NCBI RefSeq assembly: GCF_049348705.1
Contig: NZ_CP186485.1
Coordinates: forward strand, 372,001-436,000
Source: Paracoxiella cheracis
GTDB taxonomy: Bacteria > Pseudomonadota > Gammaproteobacteria > Coxiellales > Coxiellaceae
Direction of reading: 5' to 3'
DNA length: 64,000 bases
Below the pieces are notes generated by a model that saw nothing but the letters and a program-made list of their open reading frames with translations, had not been told where the DNA came from and did no database searches. Made by a program: the position numbers and the translations under genes. Positions 1 to 8,415 of this stretch are shown here, piece after piece (position 1 is the stretch's first letter; each line of letters opens with the position of its first letter).

Positions 1-335
1 CGCTATAATAATGCCGCCTGATAGTGATGCTGTTTATGATAAAAATAATCATACACAACGTAATGGTAATGTTAAGCAACTAAAAGCATTGGGCCGAATG
101 GCTTGGCAACGAATAAGACAATACGGTTATCGGAATTATTCAGAGTTGGCGATTCAACGCTACAAAAGAATATTGGGTAGTACGTTACATGCTCGAGATT
201 TTGTACGGCAAAAAATCGAATCAATGATCGGTTGTGGTGTGTTAAATAAAATGACACGGCTAGGAATGCCGGCGAGTTATCGTTGCGCCTAAATTTTGCG
301 ACACAGACAAAGCCGTGAGGTTAGGCAACAAAGCC
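1..335 (+). mobile_element. IS5-family (IS903 group) element, 3' part
   Basis: The last 96 or so codons of an IS5-family transposase run to a stop at 292, followed by the terminal inverted repeat GTTAGGCAACAAAGCC (320-335). The protein matches the C-terminal third of the complete copy at 30954-32071 and includes the region of the third catalytic acidic residue (ARDFVRQKIE). The 5' part lies outside the window. The right end has cut the parA fragment that follows. Confidence 0.9.
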
Positions 336-560
336 CTCCAGCGTTTCTGTGCGAACAGCCTTATCAAATTTTTGAATACTAGCTACTCTAGGCTCAACTT
401 GATGGTCTTCACGTAAAGAGCACCAATAGCTTGCGGTGGGTTGCTTGTCCGTGTCGATTAAAAGCAAATCATTAGATTTTCTGGTTCTCATTGCTGCAAG
501 ATTAGTGGCAATGGTTGTCTTCCCAGGGCCGCCCTTCTCACCGCCTATTAAAATAATCAT
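336..560 (-). pseudogene. ParA-type partition ATPase, N-terminal fragment
   Basis: About 75 codons starting MIILIGGEKGGPGKTT, which is the deviant Walker A motif (KGGxGKTT) of ParA/MinD/Soj ATPases. A second conserved segment, LLLIDTDKQPTASYW, corresponds to the ParA switch/A' region. ParA family proteins segregate plasmids, islands or chromosomes by ATP-dependent DNA binding. Only the N-terminal third remains, because the IS5 right end at 335 replaces the rest and supplies the present stop. No parB is visible. Directly upstream are a 224-bp repeat and AT-rich palindromes that could once have been a partition site. This suggests a plasmid or integrated-island remnant and is probably non-functional. 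Confidence 0.85.
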
Positions 561-567
561 AAGCTAT

Positions 568-791
568 CGATGCGCGCCATGGAGAGCGAAGCGAAGGCGC
601 GTATTCCGCGGTAGGCTCGGATTTTTTGCCGAGCGTAAGCGACTGCAAAAAATCTTTACGAGCCGTCAAGTCATTTGAGAGCCCGTGCGTAGTCGAGCCG
701 TGAGGTCGCGGAGCGCGGGCGACGAGGACGTCCGCGGCTATTTAAGTTGTCGCGTATTGCGAGTCGAGTATTGACAGGGATGGCAATAATC
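568..791. repeat. 224-bp GC-rich structured repeat, copy A
   Basis: This stretch recurs in the same orientation at 18159-18382 with the same length and roughly ten substitutions. It is more GC-rich than its surroundings and rich in short inverted repeats, for example GCTCGG/CCGAGC and GATTTTTTGC/GCAAAAAATC. Here it sits 8 bp upstream of the parA start. The left boundary is sharp in both copies (CGATGCGCGCCATGG). Function unknown; it could be a mobile non-coding element or the leader of a replicon gene. Confidence 0.85.
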
Positions 792-960
792 TATCACGAG
801 CATCGCGACACGCTTGCCCTCTTTTATTGCTATAAATGCAATAGCATTATGATATCATAGCGCTATTGAAAAGCAATCTAAATGATTTCATATTGATATT
901 ATCATGCAATCACAATGATATCACAAATAATTTTATTAAACCAATTATTCATAAAAGATC
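792..960. promoter_or_regulatory. AT-rich region with ATGATATCA palindromes
   Basis: Contains the 12-bp palindrome TATGATATCATA (848-859) and ATGATATCA (915-923), plus degenerate versions between them. Repeated palindromes upstream of parA resemble partition sites, iterons or operators, but with no parB or rep gene in view the role is inferred from position only. Confidence 0.4.
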
Positions 961-975
961 GGTTGCTTTTTAAGA

Positions 976-1026
976 TCTTTCATTTGCAAAAAGAGCCTTT
1001 TTTCGACTCTTTTTGCAAATGAAAGA
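976..1026. repeat. Perfect 20-bp stem-loop
   Basis: TCTTTCATTTGCAAAAAGAG (976-995) is followed 11 bases later by its exact reverse complement (1007-1026). A stem this long is more than a terminator needs. It may be a bidirectional terminator, a replication/partition structure, or the remnant of a palindromic element. Confidence 0.75.
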
Positions 1027-1087
1027 AGATTAAGGTTTGTTTGACTTAGGCAAAACCCCAGTTTAAAATAGGCATAACTTTTATTAA

Positions 1088-1118
1088 AAGCCCCTTTTTA
1101 AGGGGCTTAAAAAAAACT
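1088..1118 (+). terminator. Rho-independent terminator
   Basis: AAGCCCC (1088-1094) pairs with GGGGCTT (1102-1108), followed by an A-rich run on the plus strand. It lies just upstream of the small gene at 1126. The tract reads A on the plus strand, and T-runs also flank the loop, so direction is uncertain. Confidence 0.5.
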
Positions 1119-1125
1119 TTACGTT

Positions 1126-1303
1126 ATGGCGTATAAAGCAAAAGCATATATCGATCAACTTACTGGGCGGGGTAGCACTGCCTTTACTATTGGGCAGATG
1201 CAAGACGATCTTGGGATAACTAACAAGGCTGCCAGACGAATGTTGGTGCGCCTTTTATGTAATAAAGAGATAGCCACGCCGGCTAAAGGGTACTATTTAA
1301 TTC
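1126..1303 (+). pseudogene. Winged-helix N-terminus, AbiEi-like, truncated by IS6
   Basis: About 59 codons from MAYKAKAYIDQ to KGYYLI. A small helix-turn-helix region followed by the basic turn and GYYLI strand resembles the N-terminal domain of AbiEi-type antitoxins (type IV toxin-antitoxin); compare RRGYYLV in the intact AbiEi at 39574-40389. The IS6 end at 1304 removes the rest and adds a few foreign residues before a stop at 1320. The antitoxin assignment rests on this short motif and is tentative; it could be another winged-helix regulator. Confidence 0.4.
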
Positions 1304-2144
1304 GGCTCTGTCGCAATTAATTCACGTAAATACAATATTGCTTATGCGCATTTTTCCTGGTCGCAATTAGGCTGCGAGTGCATAGAATTGTTCAAACACA
1401 GCCATATTAGCAGCATTTTTATACTGACCTTTTTGGAGCATGTGATGTAATTCAATCCCAGCTAAAGTTGCCTCAGCTGTATCAAACGATTTAAATCCCA
1501 TCATCGGTTTTATAATTCTTTTAATGCTGCGATGATCTTGCTCCACAATATTATTTAAATATTTTATGTCACGAACAAAAATAGTTATGAAAACTCCACA
1601 AATCATCGATAATAATGTCAATATTAAATTAATCGATTTTAAGGCTGATTTATTTGATCCACTTTTATCAATGGTAACTTTCTTTGGTAGCCCATGAGTC
1701 CCGATCGCTTTCTTGAAAAAGCGTTTCGCCGCTTGTTTATCGCGTTGTTTCGATAGTAAAAAGTCGATCGTATTACCCTCTTTATCAACAGCGCGATATA
1801 AATAATGCCAATCGCCTTTTACTTTGATGTAGGTTTCGTGCATTCTCCAACTACCACCGACAGGAGATTTATGTTTTTTCCGGAATTCTGCTTCCAATAA
1901 GGGCGCGTATTTAATAACCCAACGATTTATTGTGGAGTGATCTACATTGACTCCTCTTTCTAGCATGAGTTCTTCAATATTTCGGTAGCTCAGCGCGTAA
2001 GCTAAATACCAGCGCACCGCCATCAAAATAATCCCCTTCTCAAAATGGCGCCATTTGAAATTGATCATATCACATCCTTCTACGTAGATAATTCACTATA
2101 AGCCATCAATTATACACACCGGCTTCGAGATTTGCGACACAACC
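1304..2144 (-). mobile_element. IS6-family insertion sequence
   Basis: Ends carry GGCTCTGTCGCAA (1304-1316) and an imperfect inverted copy (2132-2144, 11 of 13 matching). It carries one transposase. No 8-bp target duplication is seen: the left flank is the AbiEi-like fragment and the right flank an IS3 fragment. It therefore probably marks a deletion or replicon-fusion junction, as is common for IS6 elements. Confidence 0.8.
1367..2068 (-). CDS. IS6-family transposase
   Basis: A 233-residue DDE transposase with family landmarks: an N-terminal YRNIEELMLERGV region, HETYIKVKGDWHYLYRAVD around the first catalytic Asp, TIDKSGSNKSA around the second, and YLNNIVEQDHRSIKR with the catalytic Glu. 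The segment between the second Asp and YLNN (LILTLLSMICGVFITIF) is unusually hydrophobic for the family, which may reflect a compensated frameshift. The ORF is otherwise full length. It cuts the AbiEi-like and IS3 sequences on either side. Confidence 0.85.
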   Translation of the reverse strand: MINFKWRHFEKGIILMAVRWYLAYALSYRNIEELMLERGVNVDHSTINRWVIKYAPLLEAEFRKKHKSPVGGSWRMHETYIKVKGDWHYLYRAVDKEGNTIDFLLSKQRDKQAAKRFFKKAIGTHGLPKKVTIDKSGSNKSALKSINLILTLLSMICGVFITIFVRDIKYLNNIVEQDHRSIKRIIKPMMGFKSFDTAEATLAGIELHHMLQKGQYKNAANMAVFEQFYALAA

Positions 2145-2752
2145 TTGAGCGGCGTATGCGCTCCATGGGCTTAAAAGCACTTGCCAAGCGTAGATTTAAA
2201 ATAACCACAGACTCGGGTCACAACAAGGCTATTTTTGAGAATATTTTAAAGAGAGATTTCACGAGAACGGCGATCAATCAAAAATGGGTGAGTGATCTGA
2301 CGTACATTCCAACCCGTGAAGGTTGGTTGTATTTAGCGGTGGTTATCGATGTGCATTCACGTTCGGTTATTGGCTCGTCAATGAATAAAAGCATGAAACA
2401 AGATTTAGTGTGTGATGCGTTATTGATGGCGTTATTCAAACGAAAATATCCAAAGCAAGTGATTATACACTCTGATCGGGGCAGTCAATATTGTTCGAAA
2501 AAATATAGGGAAATCATCAAGCAAAACAAGCTGATTGGTTCAATGAGCAGAAAGGCTAATTGTTGGGATAATGCCATTGCAGAAAGTTTTTTCCATACCC
2601 TAAAAACGGAACTTGTGCATGTGAATGATTACACAACACGCGCTGAAGCAAGGCAAAGTCTTTTTCAGTATATTGAAGGCTATTACAATCACAGAAGAAT
2701 GCATTCAGCTATTGACTACAAGACCCCTGTTGCGCTTGAATGTGCTGCGTAA
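2145..2752 (+). pseudogene. IS3-family transposase OrfB, C-terminal part
   Basis: About 200 codons of an rve-type integrase core: WVSDLTYI with the first Asp, IHSDRGSQYCS with the second, and NAIAESFFHTLKTE with the catalytic Glu, ending near YNHRRMHSAIDYKTP as is usual for IS3 OrfB. The N-terminal part and all of OrfA are missing, because the IS6 right end at 2144 replaces them. A TGTCC-containing end (around 2767) lies just after the stop. Inactive remnant. Confidence 0.85.
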
Positions 2753-2845
2753 AATCGAAAAAAAATGTGTCCGGTAAAGTGAGGGAAGATCAGTTTTGCA
2801 AATAAAGTTTGAGTTGTAGAACTCTCGACTTGATCTGACAGTTGA

Positions 2846-2878
2846 GATTTATCGGACATATTTTCTGTCCGATAAATC
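2846..2878 (-). terminator. Hairpin after IS481 transposase
   Basis: GATTTATCGGACA (2846-2858) and TGTCCGATAAATC (2866-2878) form a perfect 13-bp stem with a 7-base loop, ending 9 bp beyond the transposase stop. It probably acts as a terminator or insulates the element from outside transcription. Confidence 0.6.
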
Positions 2879-2887
2879 GGATTCTAA

Positions 2888-4006
2888 TTACTCCTCTACC
2901 AGTTGCGTGTCGTGATTACTGTGCGCCTTATTCAATTCATCTGGCGACACGCTTGGAATAGTTTTACATAGTTTATCTAATTCTTTTTCTTGTGCCAAAT
3001 GCTTTGCATCAAGAAAAGTTTGCATGGGTGTTTTTCCATAACAACGCTCGCCGGAATGGGGCCTGACCTCATTATATGTTTTGATCCACGCATCAACGTC
3101 TTGTTGTAATTCTTCTAGGGAACGATATATTTTTTTTCGAAAAGCAACATCATAAAATTCTTGTTTAATCGTTTTATGAAAACGTTCACAAATACCATTG
3201 GTCTGCGGAGAACGTGCGCGTGTTTTCGAATGGTCAATGTCTTCAACTGCTAAATAAAGTTGATAGGCGTGGTTCTCAATTTTTCCACAATATTCCGTCC
3301 CGCGATCCGTGAGCATACGCAGCAATCGGATACCTTGCTCATTAAACCATGGCAATACACGTTCATTTAATAAATGAGCTGCCGTCATCGCTGTTTTCTC
3401 CGTGTATAACTTCGCAAAAGCGATTCTGCTATAGGTATCGACAAAAGTCTGCTCATAAATACGGCCAACGCCCTTCATCGTGCCAACATAATACGTATCC
3501 TGAGAACCTAAATAACCTGGGTGTTCTGTTTCAATCTCGCCGTGCGCTTCTTTTTCTCGTTTTGATTTTTCTAATGCTTGTCATTGTTCTTCCGTTAATA
3601 ACATACCGTCTTGCGCCGATTTCGCTTCAAGCGCTTTTAGTCGCTTCTTAAAAGTCTCTAGATCATTACGTAGCCACACCGAACGAACTCCGCTGCTCGA
3701 TACGATAATGCCTCGCGCCAGTAATTCATTGGCCGCACGTGCCTGACCTAACGCTGGGTTTTCAATAGCCAAAGCAATTACCCCTTCTTCTACATGTAGC
3801 GGCACTCTATTTTTTTCATTCGGTTTCTTCTTACTCATATCATGGAGTGCTTCTTCGCCACCATTTTCATAAAGTGTTTTGAAACGGTAAAAACTGTCGC
3901 GTGAATAACCCATAACCTTACAGGCTTGTGAAACATTTCCCAATTGTTTAGACAGCTCTAGTAAACCTAATTTGGGTTTGATAATCTTTTCGGATACACT
4001 GGTCAT
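2888..4006 (-). pseudogene. IS481-family transposase with an in-frame TGA
   Basis: The first part (4006-3584, 141 codons) has the helix-turn-helix (QLGNVSQACKVMGYSRDSFYR). The second (3580-2888) is the rve integrase core, with DTYSR, TDRGTEYCG and the Glu of NGICERFHKTIKQE, followed by YNEVRPHSG. A single TGA at 3583-3581 separates them. Reading continues in the same frame for 34 codons to the next methionine, so one nonsense change explains the break. The reconstructed protein is about 372 residues, normal for the family. Confidence 0.88.
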
Positions 4007-4073
4007 AATGACACTCCTCGTGTTGGTTGTTTAAGGTTGGTCAATTAAATTTTACTCTAACTGACCAGGAGTG

Positions 4074-4265
4074 TCAGATCAAGTCTGAAGGTTTACATTT
4101 GAGTGTCTTTGCTTCATTCTCATTGCATTCTTTTGCCAATTTCAAGTCTTCTCGCGATTTTTGAGTTGTCGTAGCATTAACAGCGTAGGGGCCACTTTTG
4201 TTTTTACAATCAACATGGCTTGGTAGCGCAGTGATATTGTCAGTGTGTTTGAAGTTATCGGACAC
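4074..4265 (-). CDS. Unrecognised small ORF cut by IS481
   Basis: A 63-codon ORF from a GTG, polar and charged (SREDLKLAKECNENEAKTLK), whose stop lies inside the IS481 inverted repeat, so its original C-terminus is gone. No family recognised and no clear ribosome site. It may be a gene fragment or spurious. Confidence 0.25.
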   Translation of the reverse strand: MSDNFKHTDNITALPSHVDCKNKSGPYAVNATTTQKSREDLKLAKECNENEAKTLKCKPSDLI

Positions 4266-4699
4266 AATTATTCTCGCACTCTAAAGTATGTATCAGTATG
4301 AATCATGTTTGTAAGTTATCATAAATTGTTTGTAGTGTAGGGAAGTTTACCTCACAAATGGATTATTTGTAACTGTTTACCTTGGTCCAAAGTTGTAAGT
4401 TTTTTTCCACAGCGTAAATAATTTCTAAAGAGACTCTTAATGATTACTTAATATATTCTGCGTCTAGGTCAGTAATTTTTTAAAAAATCGTGCTAATAAA
4501 CTAGAAAAACAAATGCATGGATTGCTAAAGCCCTACCGATTCCAATTTAAGATTTATATTCATAACGCATGAAATTAAATTGAATGAAAACACTTTACAA
4601 TAAATGAGGATTGAATTATGGAAAACGGTGAATCAAATAATTGGTTCCACTTTCCCATGATTTAATACAGAAGACGCTTCTAATAGGCTATCTCATCCA
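4266..4699. other. AT-rich non-coding stretch with a decayed ORF
   Basis: No convincing intact gene. A 15-codon ORF starts at 4618 (MENGESNNWFHFPMI) behind a plausible AGGA site at 4603. It then stops, with coding-like sequence continuing in another frame to the IS4 insertion and beyond (6421-6679). Probably the start of a degraded gene. Confidence 0.3.
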
Positions 4700-6420
4700 T
4701 TGGACTTTGGATAAATAAAATCCCTTGCCAGTTAGGACAATAATCAAAAAATGTGAGTTTCTAAATCTTAAGCTGTTTTTTGCAGCAATTCGTAGAATTT
4801 CTCAGGTGTAAAATTTATTTTATCCAACCATGATTTTACTATCCCAATCAAATCCTCTATTTTTTCAGGGTCTGAGTTTTGCGTCTTTTCTTCAGTCCTC
4901 TGAATCGTTTTAATTTTTGAGTTGCTATTTTTGAAAATAGCAGGATGTCGCGTGCGTTTCCCCTGCGTATCACCTTTGGTTCTGCCTTGCGGATTACCGC
5001 GTGGTTTGCAGAGATTAGCAGGCGTGCCAACGGTATCAAGCACCGTAGAAAAACCCCGTTGCGTTTGTGAAGGGGTCGCAGTTATTGATGGTTTTTCGTT
5101 ATCCACTTGGAAGCTCGGCAAATACCGCTCCCATTTTTTCGGTAAAATCGGGGCAAGATTCCTCGCTAGATAAAGTTGCGTATACGCTAATGCTGTCATC
5201 CGCCACCAATCTTCTTCGTGCTTAACATCCGGTGTTTGGTATCGGTCAAATAACAGTTTGTCTTTACCAAAACGAAAGTAGTGTTCAATGTCATAGCGTC
5301 TATCGTAATAGTGATAGGCTTCTAATGCTGTGATTTCATTACGTCGTTCACCAGCGAGTCCTAACCAGAGTGGATTTTTATATAAAGATTTACCGTTAGC
5401 ATCAACCGCAACCAATTGCACAACAGTAACAGGATGCTCATATCCTTTAAATTGCTTTGAACCACGCAGTAATTGGTCACGCCATATTTTAATCTCCAAT
5501 TGGTAAGTTTTGCCACTGCGGGTTGTAATGGTTTGCTGCACAATCTCATCGGATTCACGGTGAGTCGTGCTGTCGTTTAGTTTCATCGCATCACCATAGC
5601 GTTTTATACTTCCTGAGGTATTATCTTCTATTGATGCGGGCGCGAAAACATTACGGGTACTGTTAAAACGGAAAAGATGTACCCAATTGGGATTTTCGCT
5701 AACCAGTTTACGGCAAGCTTCTGTACCATATTTTGAATCAGCCACGCTAACCACCAATTTATGAGTAAGCGCTAAGTCTGCAATACAACGGTTAATTTGC
5801 TGCATCCCAACTACATTGCCTTTTTCATCGCTTTTAACGCGCCTCGTATCCAGTGGAACTAACCAATGCTTTTCTTGAGCTGCACCATCATTGGGCAATA
5901 GTGATACCGTTGAATATTCATGTCCAATGGTAATCGGTTTGTTACCCGGTGCTGGATTAGGGCTGTAAACCACATGGCGATCTTCAACACAGTGTGCACT
6001 TTGACGCGACTGTGGTGTCGTATCCGCAATAATGATCACACGGTCATCGCTATGACTCACATGTTCATATTGTATTTTCATCATGCTATCCCAACAATTT
6101 GCTACCGACAAACCATCGCTAATCGCATCGGTAATACTACTGTATTCACGTTCAAAGTATGGCGATTCACATAATTCTATAGGTGTTTTGCAGCGATGGC
6201 CATGGCTTGAAAGGGCATCGAGTAAATTCATATTGGCATCGCGTCGCGCGGGGAAGATGTTGTAGAGGAATGTACGGAATTGTTTTAGTTTTTCCGTCGC
6301 TAACATCGTTTGTTCCTTATTTTATTTTTTCGAACAAACGTTGTTTACAACGTAAAATTTTTTTTCGGTTTCTATGTCAAGCAATTTTTAATTATTTTTA
6401 TAAATTTATCCAAAGTCCAA
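4700..6420 (-). mobile_element. IS4-type element, copy 1 (1,721 bp)
   Basis: Ends TTGGACTTTGGATAAA and its inverse. It is flanked by a 6-bp direct repeat, CATCCA (4694-4699 and 6421-6426), so this copy sits where it inserted. Further full copies are at 10475-12195, 21731-23451 and 40752-42472, all 1,721 bp and nearly identical, with fragments at 12196-12729 and 24822-24840. The high identity implies recent spread. Confidence 0.93.
4768..6306 (-). CDS. IS4-type DDE transposase, copy 1
   Basis: A 512-residue transposase. IIIADTTPQSR probably carries the first catalytic Asp and VSVADSKYGTEACR the second. YYDRRYDIEHYFRFGKDKLL fits the IS4 signature Y-x2-R-x3-E-x6-K exactly. The C-terminal 100 residues (PSQTQRG to the end) are low-complexity and basic. 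Copy 1 differs from the others at one residue (Thr instead of Pro in VQQ-ITTRSGK). Function: cut-and-paste mobilisation of this element. Confidence 0.9.
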   Translation of the reverse strand: MLATEKLKQFRTFLYNIFPARRDANMNLLDALSSHGHRCKTPIELCESPYFEREYSSITDAISDGLSVANCWDSMMKIQYEHVSHSDDRVIIIADTTPQSRQSAHCVEDRHVVYSPNPAPGNKPITIGHEYSTVSLLPNDGAAQEKHWLVPLDTRRVKSDEKGNVVGMQQINRCIADLALTHKLVVSVADSKYGTEACRKLVSENPNWVHLFRFNSTRNVFAPASIEDNTSGSIKRYGDAMKLNDSTTHRESDEIVQQTITTRSGKTYQLEIKIWRDQLLRGSKQFKGYEHPVTVVQLVAVDANGKSLYKNPLWLGLAGERRNEITALEAYHYYDRRYDIEHYFRFGKDKLLFDRYQTPDVKHEEDWWRMTALAYTQLYLARNLAPILPKKWERYLPSFQVDNEKPSITATPSQTQRGFSTVLDTVGTPANLCKPRGNPQGRTKGDTQGKRTRHPAIFKNSNSKIKTIQRTEEKTQNSDPEKIEDLIGIVKSWLDKINFTPEKFYELLQKTA

Positions 6421-6679
6421 CATCCAGATTGATCCGAAACAGTATGTTGCAACTACAGAATGCACATATAATGGCGAAAGGTTGCCTTCGACTCATTTTC
6501 TCTCCACCAAAACCTTCTAATGAACCTGAAGAGACGAAAGAGCACCAAGATGACTTTAAAAAAAATGGCTCCCAACTAATGTAGCAGATAAAAACCTTGC
6601 TGGCGCTTCCTTTGAAGTTCAGAATTTTCAGCCGCAGGAAGGCATTTTTACTTCATCATGGATTTTAGAATTACTGATT
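6421..6679 (+). pseudogene. Decayed ORF beyond IS4 copy 1
   Basis: Coding-like sequence in shifting frames. One stretch reads PPKPSNEPEETKEHQDDFKK up to a run of eight A at about 6552-6559. A different frame then continues KWLPTNVADKNLAGASF to a stop at 6679. A homopolymer frameshift and the IS4 insertion would account for this. Unknown family; low confidence that it was one gene. Confidence 0.3.
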
Positions 6680-7336
6680 TAGCCAATCAATGATTTCTAA
6701 AGGTGAATCAATCAACCCATCGGCTTGCCATAAATGGGGTTGATAATCGGGGCGGAGATAACCGTATGTCGCAACGATAATGTACATGCCAGCGGTTTTT
6801 GCAGCACGCACATCACCGAGTGCATCGCCGACATAGAGCGAATGCTCGGGATCCGTGCCGGTTAAATAGCAAGCGTGATACAGCGGTTCAGGGTCAGGTT
6901 TGCGCTTTGCGAGTGTGTCACCAGCGACCAAGCAGGTATAGCGATTATCTAAATTAAAATGCGAAAGCAAAGGCTTAGCTAACCAGCCCGGCTTATTAGT
7001 GACGATGCCCCAAGGAAGGGCATTGTCATCCAAGTAATCGAGTACTTGTTCCATGCCGTCAAAAAATTTTGTCTCACGCGTCATGATTTGTTCATACGTT
7101 TCTAAAAATTCTTCTTTTAATAAATCAAATTGTTCATCATTTTCGTCGATGGGAAAGCCCTGTTTTAAAATACCACGCGTACCTTCTGCCACCGCCGGGC
7201 GTATTACTTTTAAAGGTAACGTTGGGCGATCATGGTGAGTAAGCACTTGGTTTAATGCCGCGGCAAGGTCGGGTGCCGTATCGAGTAAGGTACCATCGAG
7301 ATCAAAAAAGAGTGAATTAATGTTGCGTGTTGGCAT
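6671..7336 (-). CDS. gph: Phosphoglycolate phosphatase-like HAD hydrolase
   Basis: A HAD-superfamily phosphatase of 221 residues from MPTRNINSLFF. Motif I is FFDLDGTLLDTAPDL (nucleophile Asp), motif II VTNKPGW, the motif III Lys lies in KRKPDPEP, and motif IV is VGDALGDVRAAKTAGM. It would hydrolyse 2-phosphoglycolate or a similar small phosphoester in the cytosol. An upstream in-frame ATG at 7357 is possible, but 7336 fits the usual N-terminus. It overlaps the end of ubiG by 20 bp, so the two are translationally coupled. Some Legionellales and pseudomonads have the same ubiG-gph order. MupP-type or other HAD substrates cannot be excluded. Confidence 0.85.
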   Translation of the reverse strand: MPTRNINSLFFDLDGTLLDTAPDLAAALNQVLTHHDRPTLPLKVIRPAVAEGTRGILKQGFPIDENDEQFDLLKEEFLETYEQIMTRETKFFDGMEQVLDYLDDNALPWGIVTNKPGWLAKPLLSHFNLDNRYTCLVAGDTLAKRKPDPEPLYHACYLTGTDPEHSLYVGDALGDVRAAKTAGMYIIVATYGYLRPDYQPHLWQADGLIDSPLEIIDWLNQ

Positions 7337-8054
7337 GATCGTTATCTGTTTTCTCAAAACAAGCTAAATAATTGACGGATACATCTTGGCATAACTCAAA
7401 CTGGCTGTTGAATGGTTGATAGCGAATACCGGTTACATCTTTGAGTTGCAATGATGCTTGTTGCGCCCAGCGCGATAATTCAGAAGGGCGGATGAGTTTG
7501 TCGTATTCATGTGTGCCTTTCGGTAGCATATTTAAAAGATATTCTGCGCCGATAATTGCCAAAAAATAAGCTTTTAAATTGCGATTGATTGTCGAGAAAA
7601 ACACACTCCCACCCGGCTTTACTAAATCAGAACACGCTTGAATGACACTGCTTGGATCGGGAACATGTTCCAATAGTTCCATACAAGTGACGACATCGAA
7701 TGATTGTGGATGTTTTTTCGCTAAAGCTTCGACGCTGATGCGTTCATAGTGAATGCTAAGCGATTGTTGTTGGGCGTGCGTTTTTGCCACCTTTAACACC
7801 TCAGGGCTGAGGTCAATGCCGGTCACTGTAGCGCCTTCTTTACTCATGGCTTCCGATAAAATACCACCGCCGCAACCCACGTCGAGAACGATTTTGCTGT
7901 TTAACGAGGCGTGAGTACTAACGTATTGCAAACGCAAAGGATTAAGCAAATGAAGCGGCTTCATTTTGCCTTCGGGATCCCACCATTCTTTGGCCATGGC
8001 ATCGAACTTGGCAATTTCGTTGGGATCAATATTAGATTCAAAAGTTTTATTCAT
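7317..8054 (-). CDS. ubiG: Ubiquinone biosynthesis O-methyltransferase
   Basis: A 245-residue SAM-dependent methyltransferase acting at both O-methylation steps of ubiquinone synthesis. Visible marks are the N-terminal KFDAMAKEWWDPEGKMKPLH, motif I VLDVGCGGGILSE, acidic motif GIDLSPE, the post-I region DVVTCMELLEHVPDP, and FFSTINRNLKAYFLAIIGAEY, all typical of UbiG. It lies between the Hpt gene (8-bp overlap) and gph (20-bp overlap), in a compact operon read leftwards. Length is normal. Confidence 0.95.
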   Translation of the reverse strand: MNKTFESNIDPNEIAKFDAMAKEWWDPEGKMKPLHLLNPLRLQYVSTHASLNSKIVLDVGCGGGILSEAMSKEGATVTGIDLSPEVLKVAKTHAQQQSLSIHYERISVEALAKKHPQSFDVVTCMELLEHVPDPSSVIQACSDLVKPGGSVFFSTINRNLKAYFLAIIGAEYLLNMLPKGTHEYDKLIRPSELSRWAQQASLQLKDVTGIRYQPFNSQFELCQDVSVNYLACFEKTDNDHANTQH

Positions 8055-8403
8055 GTAAGTAGTGTTGGTTTTGGATTGTGGTTAGTACCGTGTTAATTTC
8101 GTGATTAAGTCGTTTCATTAAATCGCTTATCGATCCATGCTGCTGCAGTTTCAAGGTGTCTTCTAATTCGGCGGCAAGTGCTTTGAGTTGAGTCACGCCC
8201 GTATAACAACAAGAACCGTGCAGTTTGTGGATGAGTTCTTGTAGCAGAGTATAGTCTTGTTTTTGGTGAGCCGCATTAATTGCATCACGCATGGTGGGTA
8301 ATTCATTGGCGAACATGCCTAATAATTCCTTTGCAAGTTCTGGGTTGTTGTTGGTAAGTGTTAGCAATTCCTGCCAATCGATAGGACTTTTAACGTTACT
8401 CAT
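8047..8403 (-). CDS. Stand-alone Hpt phosphotransfer protein
   Basis: 118 residues forming one histidine phosphotransfer domain. The phospho-accepting His is in ELIHKLHGSCCYTG, followed by the family pattern of a small-residue loop and a second helix (LKALAAELEDTL). Such proteins relay phosphate between a hybrid sensor kinase and a response regulator in multistep phosphorelays. No kinase or regulator is nearby, so the partner is unknown. It is translationally coupled to ubiG (8-bp overlap), an unusual partner that probably reflects shared transcription rather than shared function. Confidence 0.85.
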   Translation of the reverse strand: MSNVKSPIDWQELLTLTNNNPELAKELLGMFANELPTMRDAINAAHQKQDYTLLQELIHKLHGSCCYTGVTQLKALAAELEDTLKLQQHGSISDLMKRLNHEINTVLTTIQNQHYLHE

Positions 8404-8415
8404 TGTTATGCTCCA

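Larger units (their letters stand above)
2827..4085 (-). mobile_element. IS481-family insertion sequence
   Basis: Bounded by a perfect 14-bp inverted repeat, GACTTGATCTGACA at 2827-2840 and its complement at 4072-4085. The true tips could lie a few bases either side. It contains one transposase gene with an in-frame stop, and a strong hairpin after that gene. Confidence 0.75.

Noticed and set aside
4857..5039. Small ORFs repeated within each IS4 copy on both strands
   Set aside because: They are frame shadows of the 512-codon transposase and recur only because the element does.
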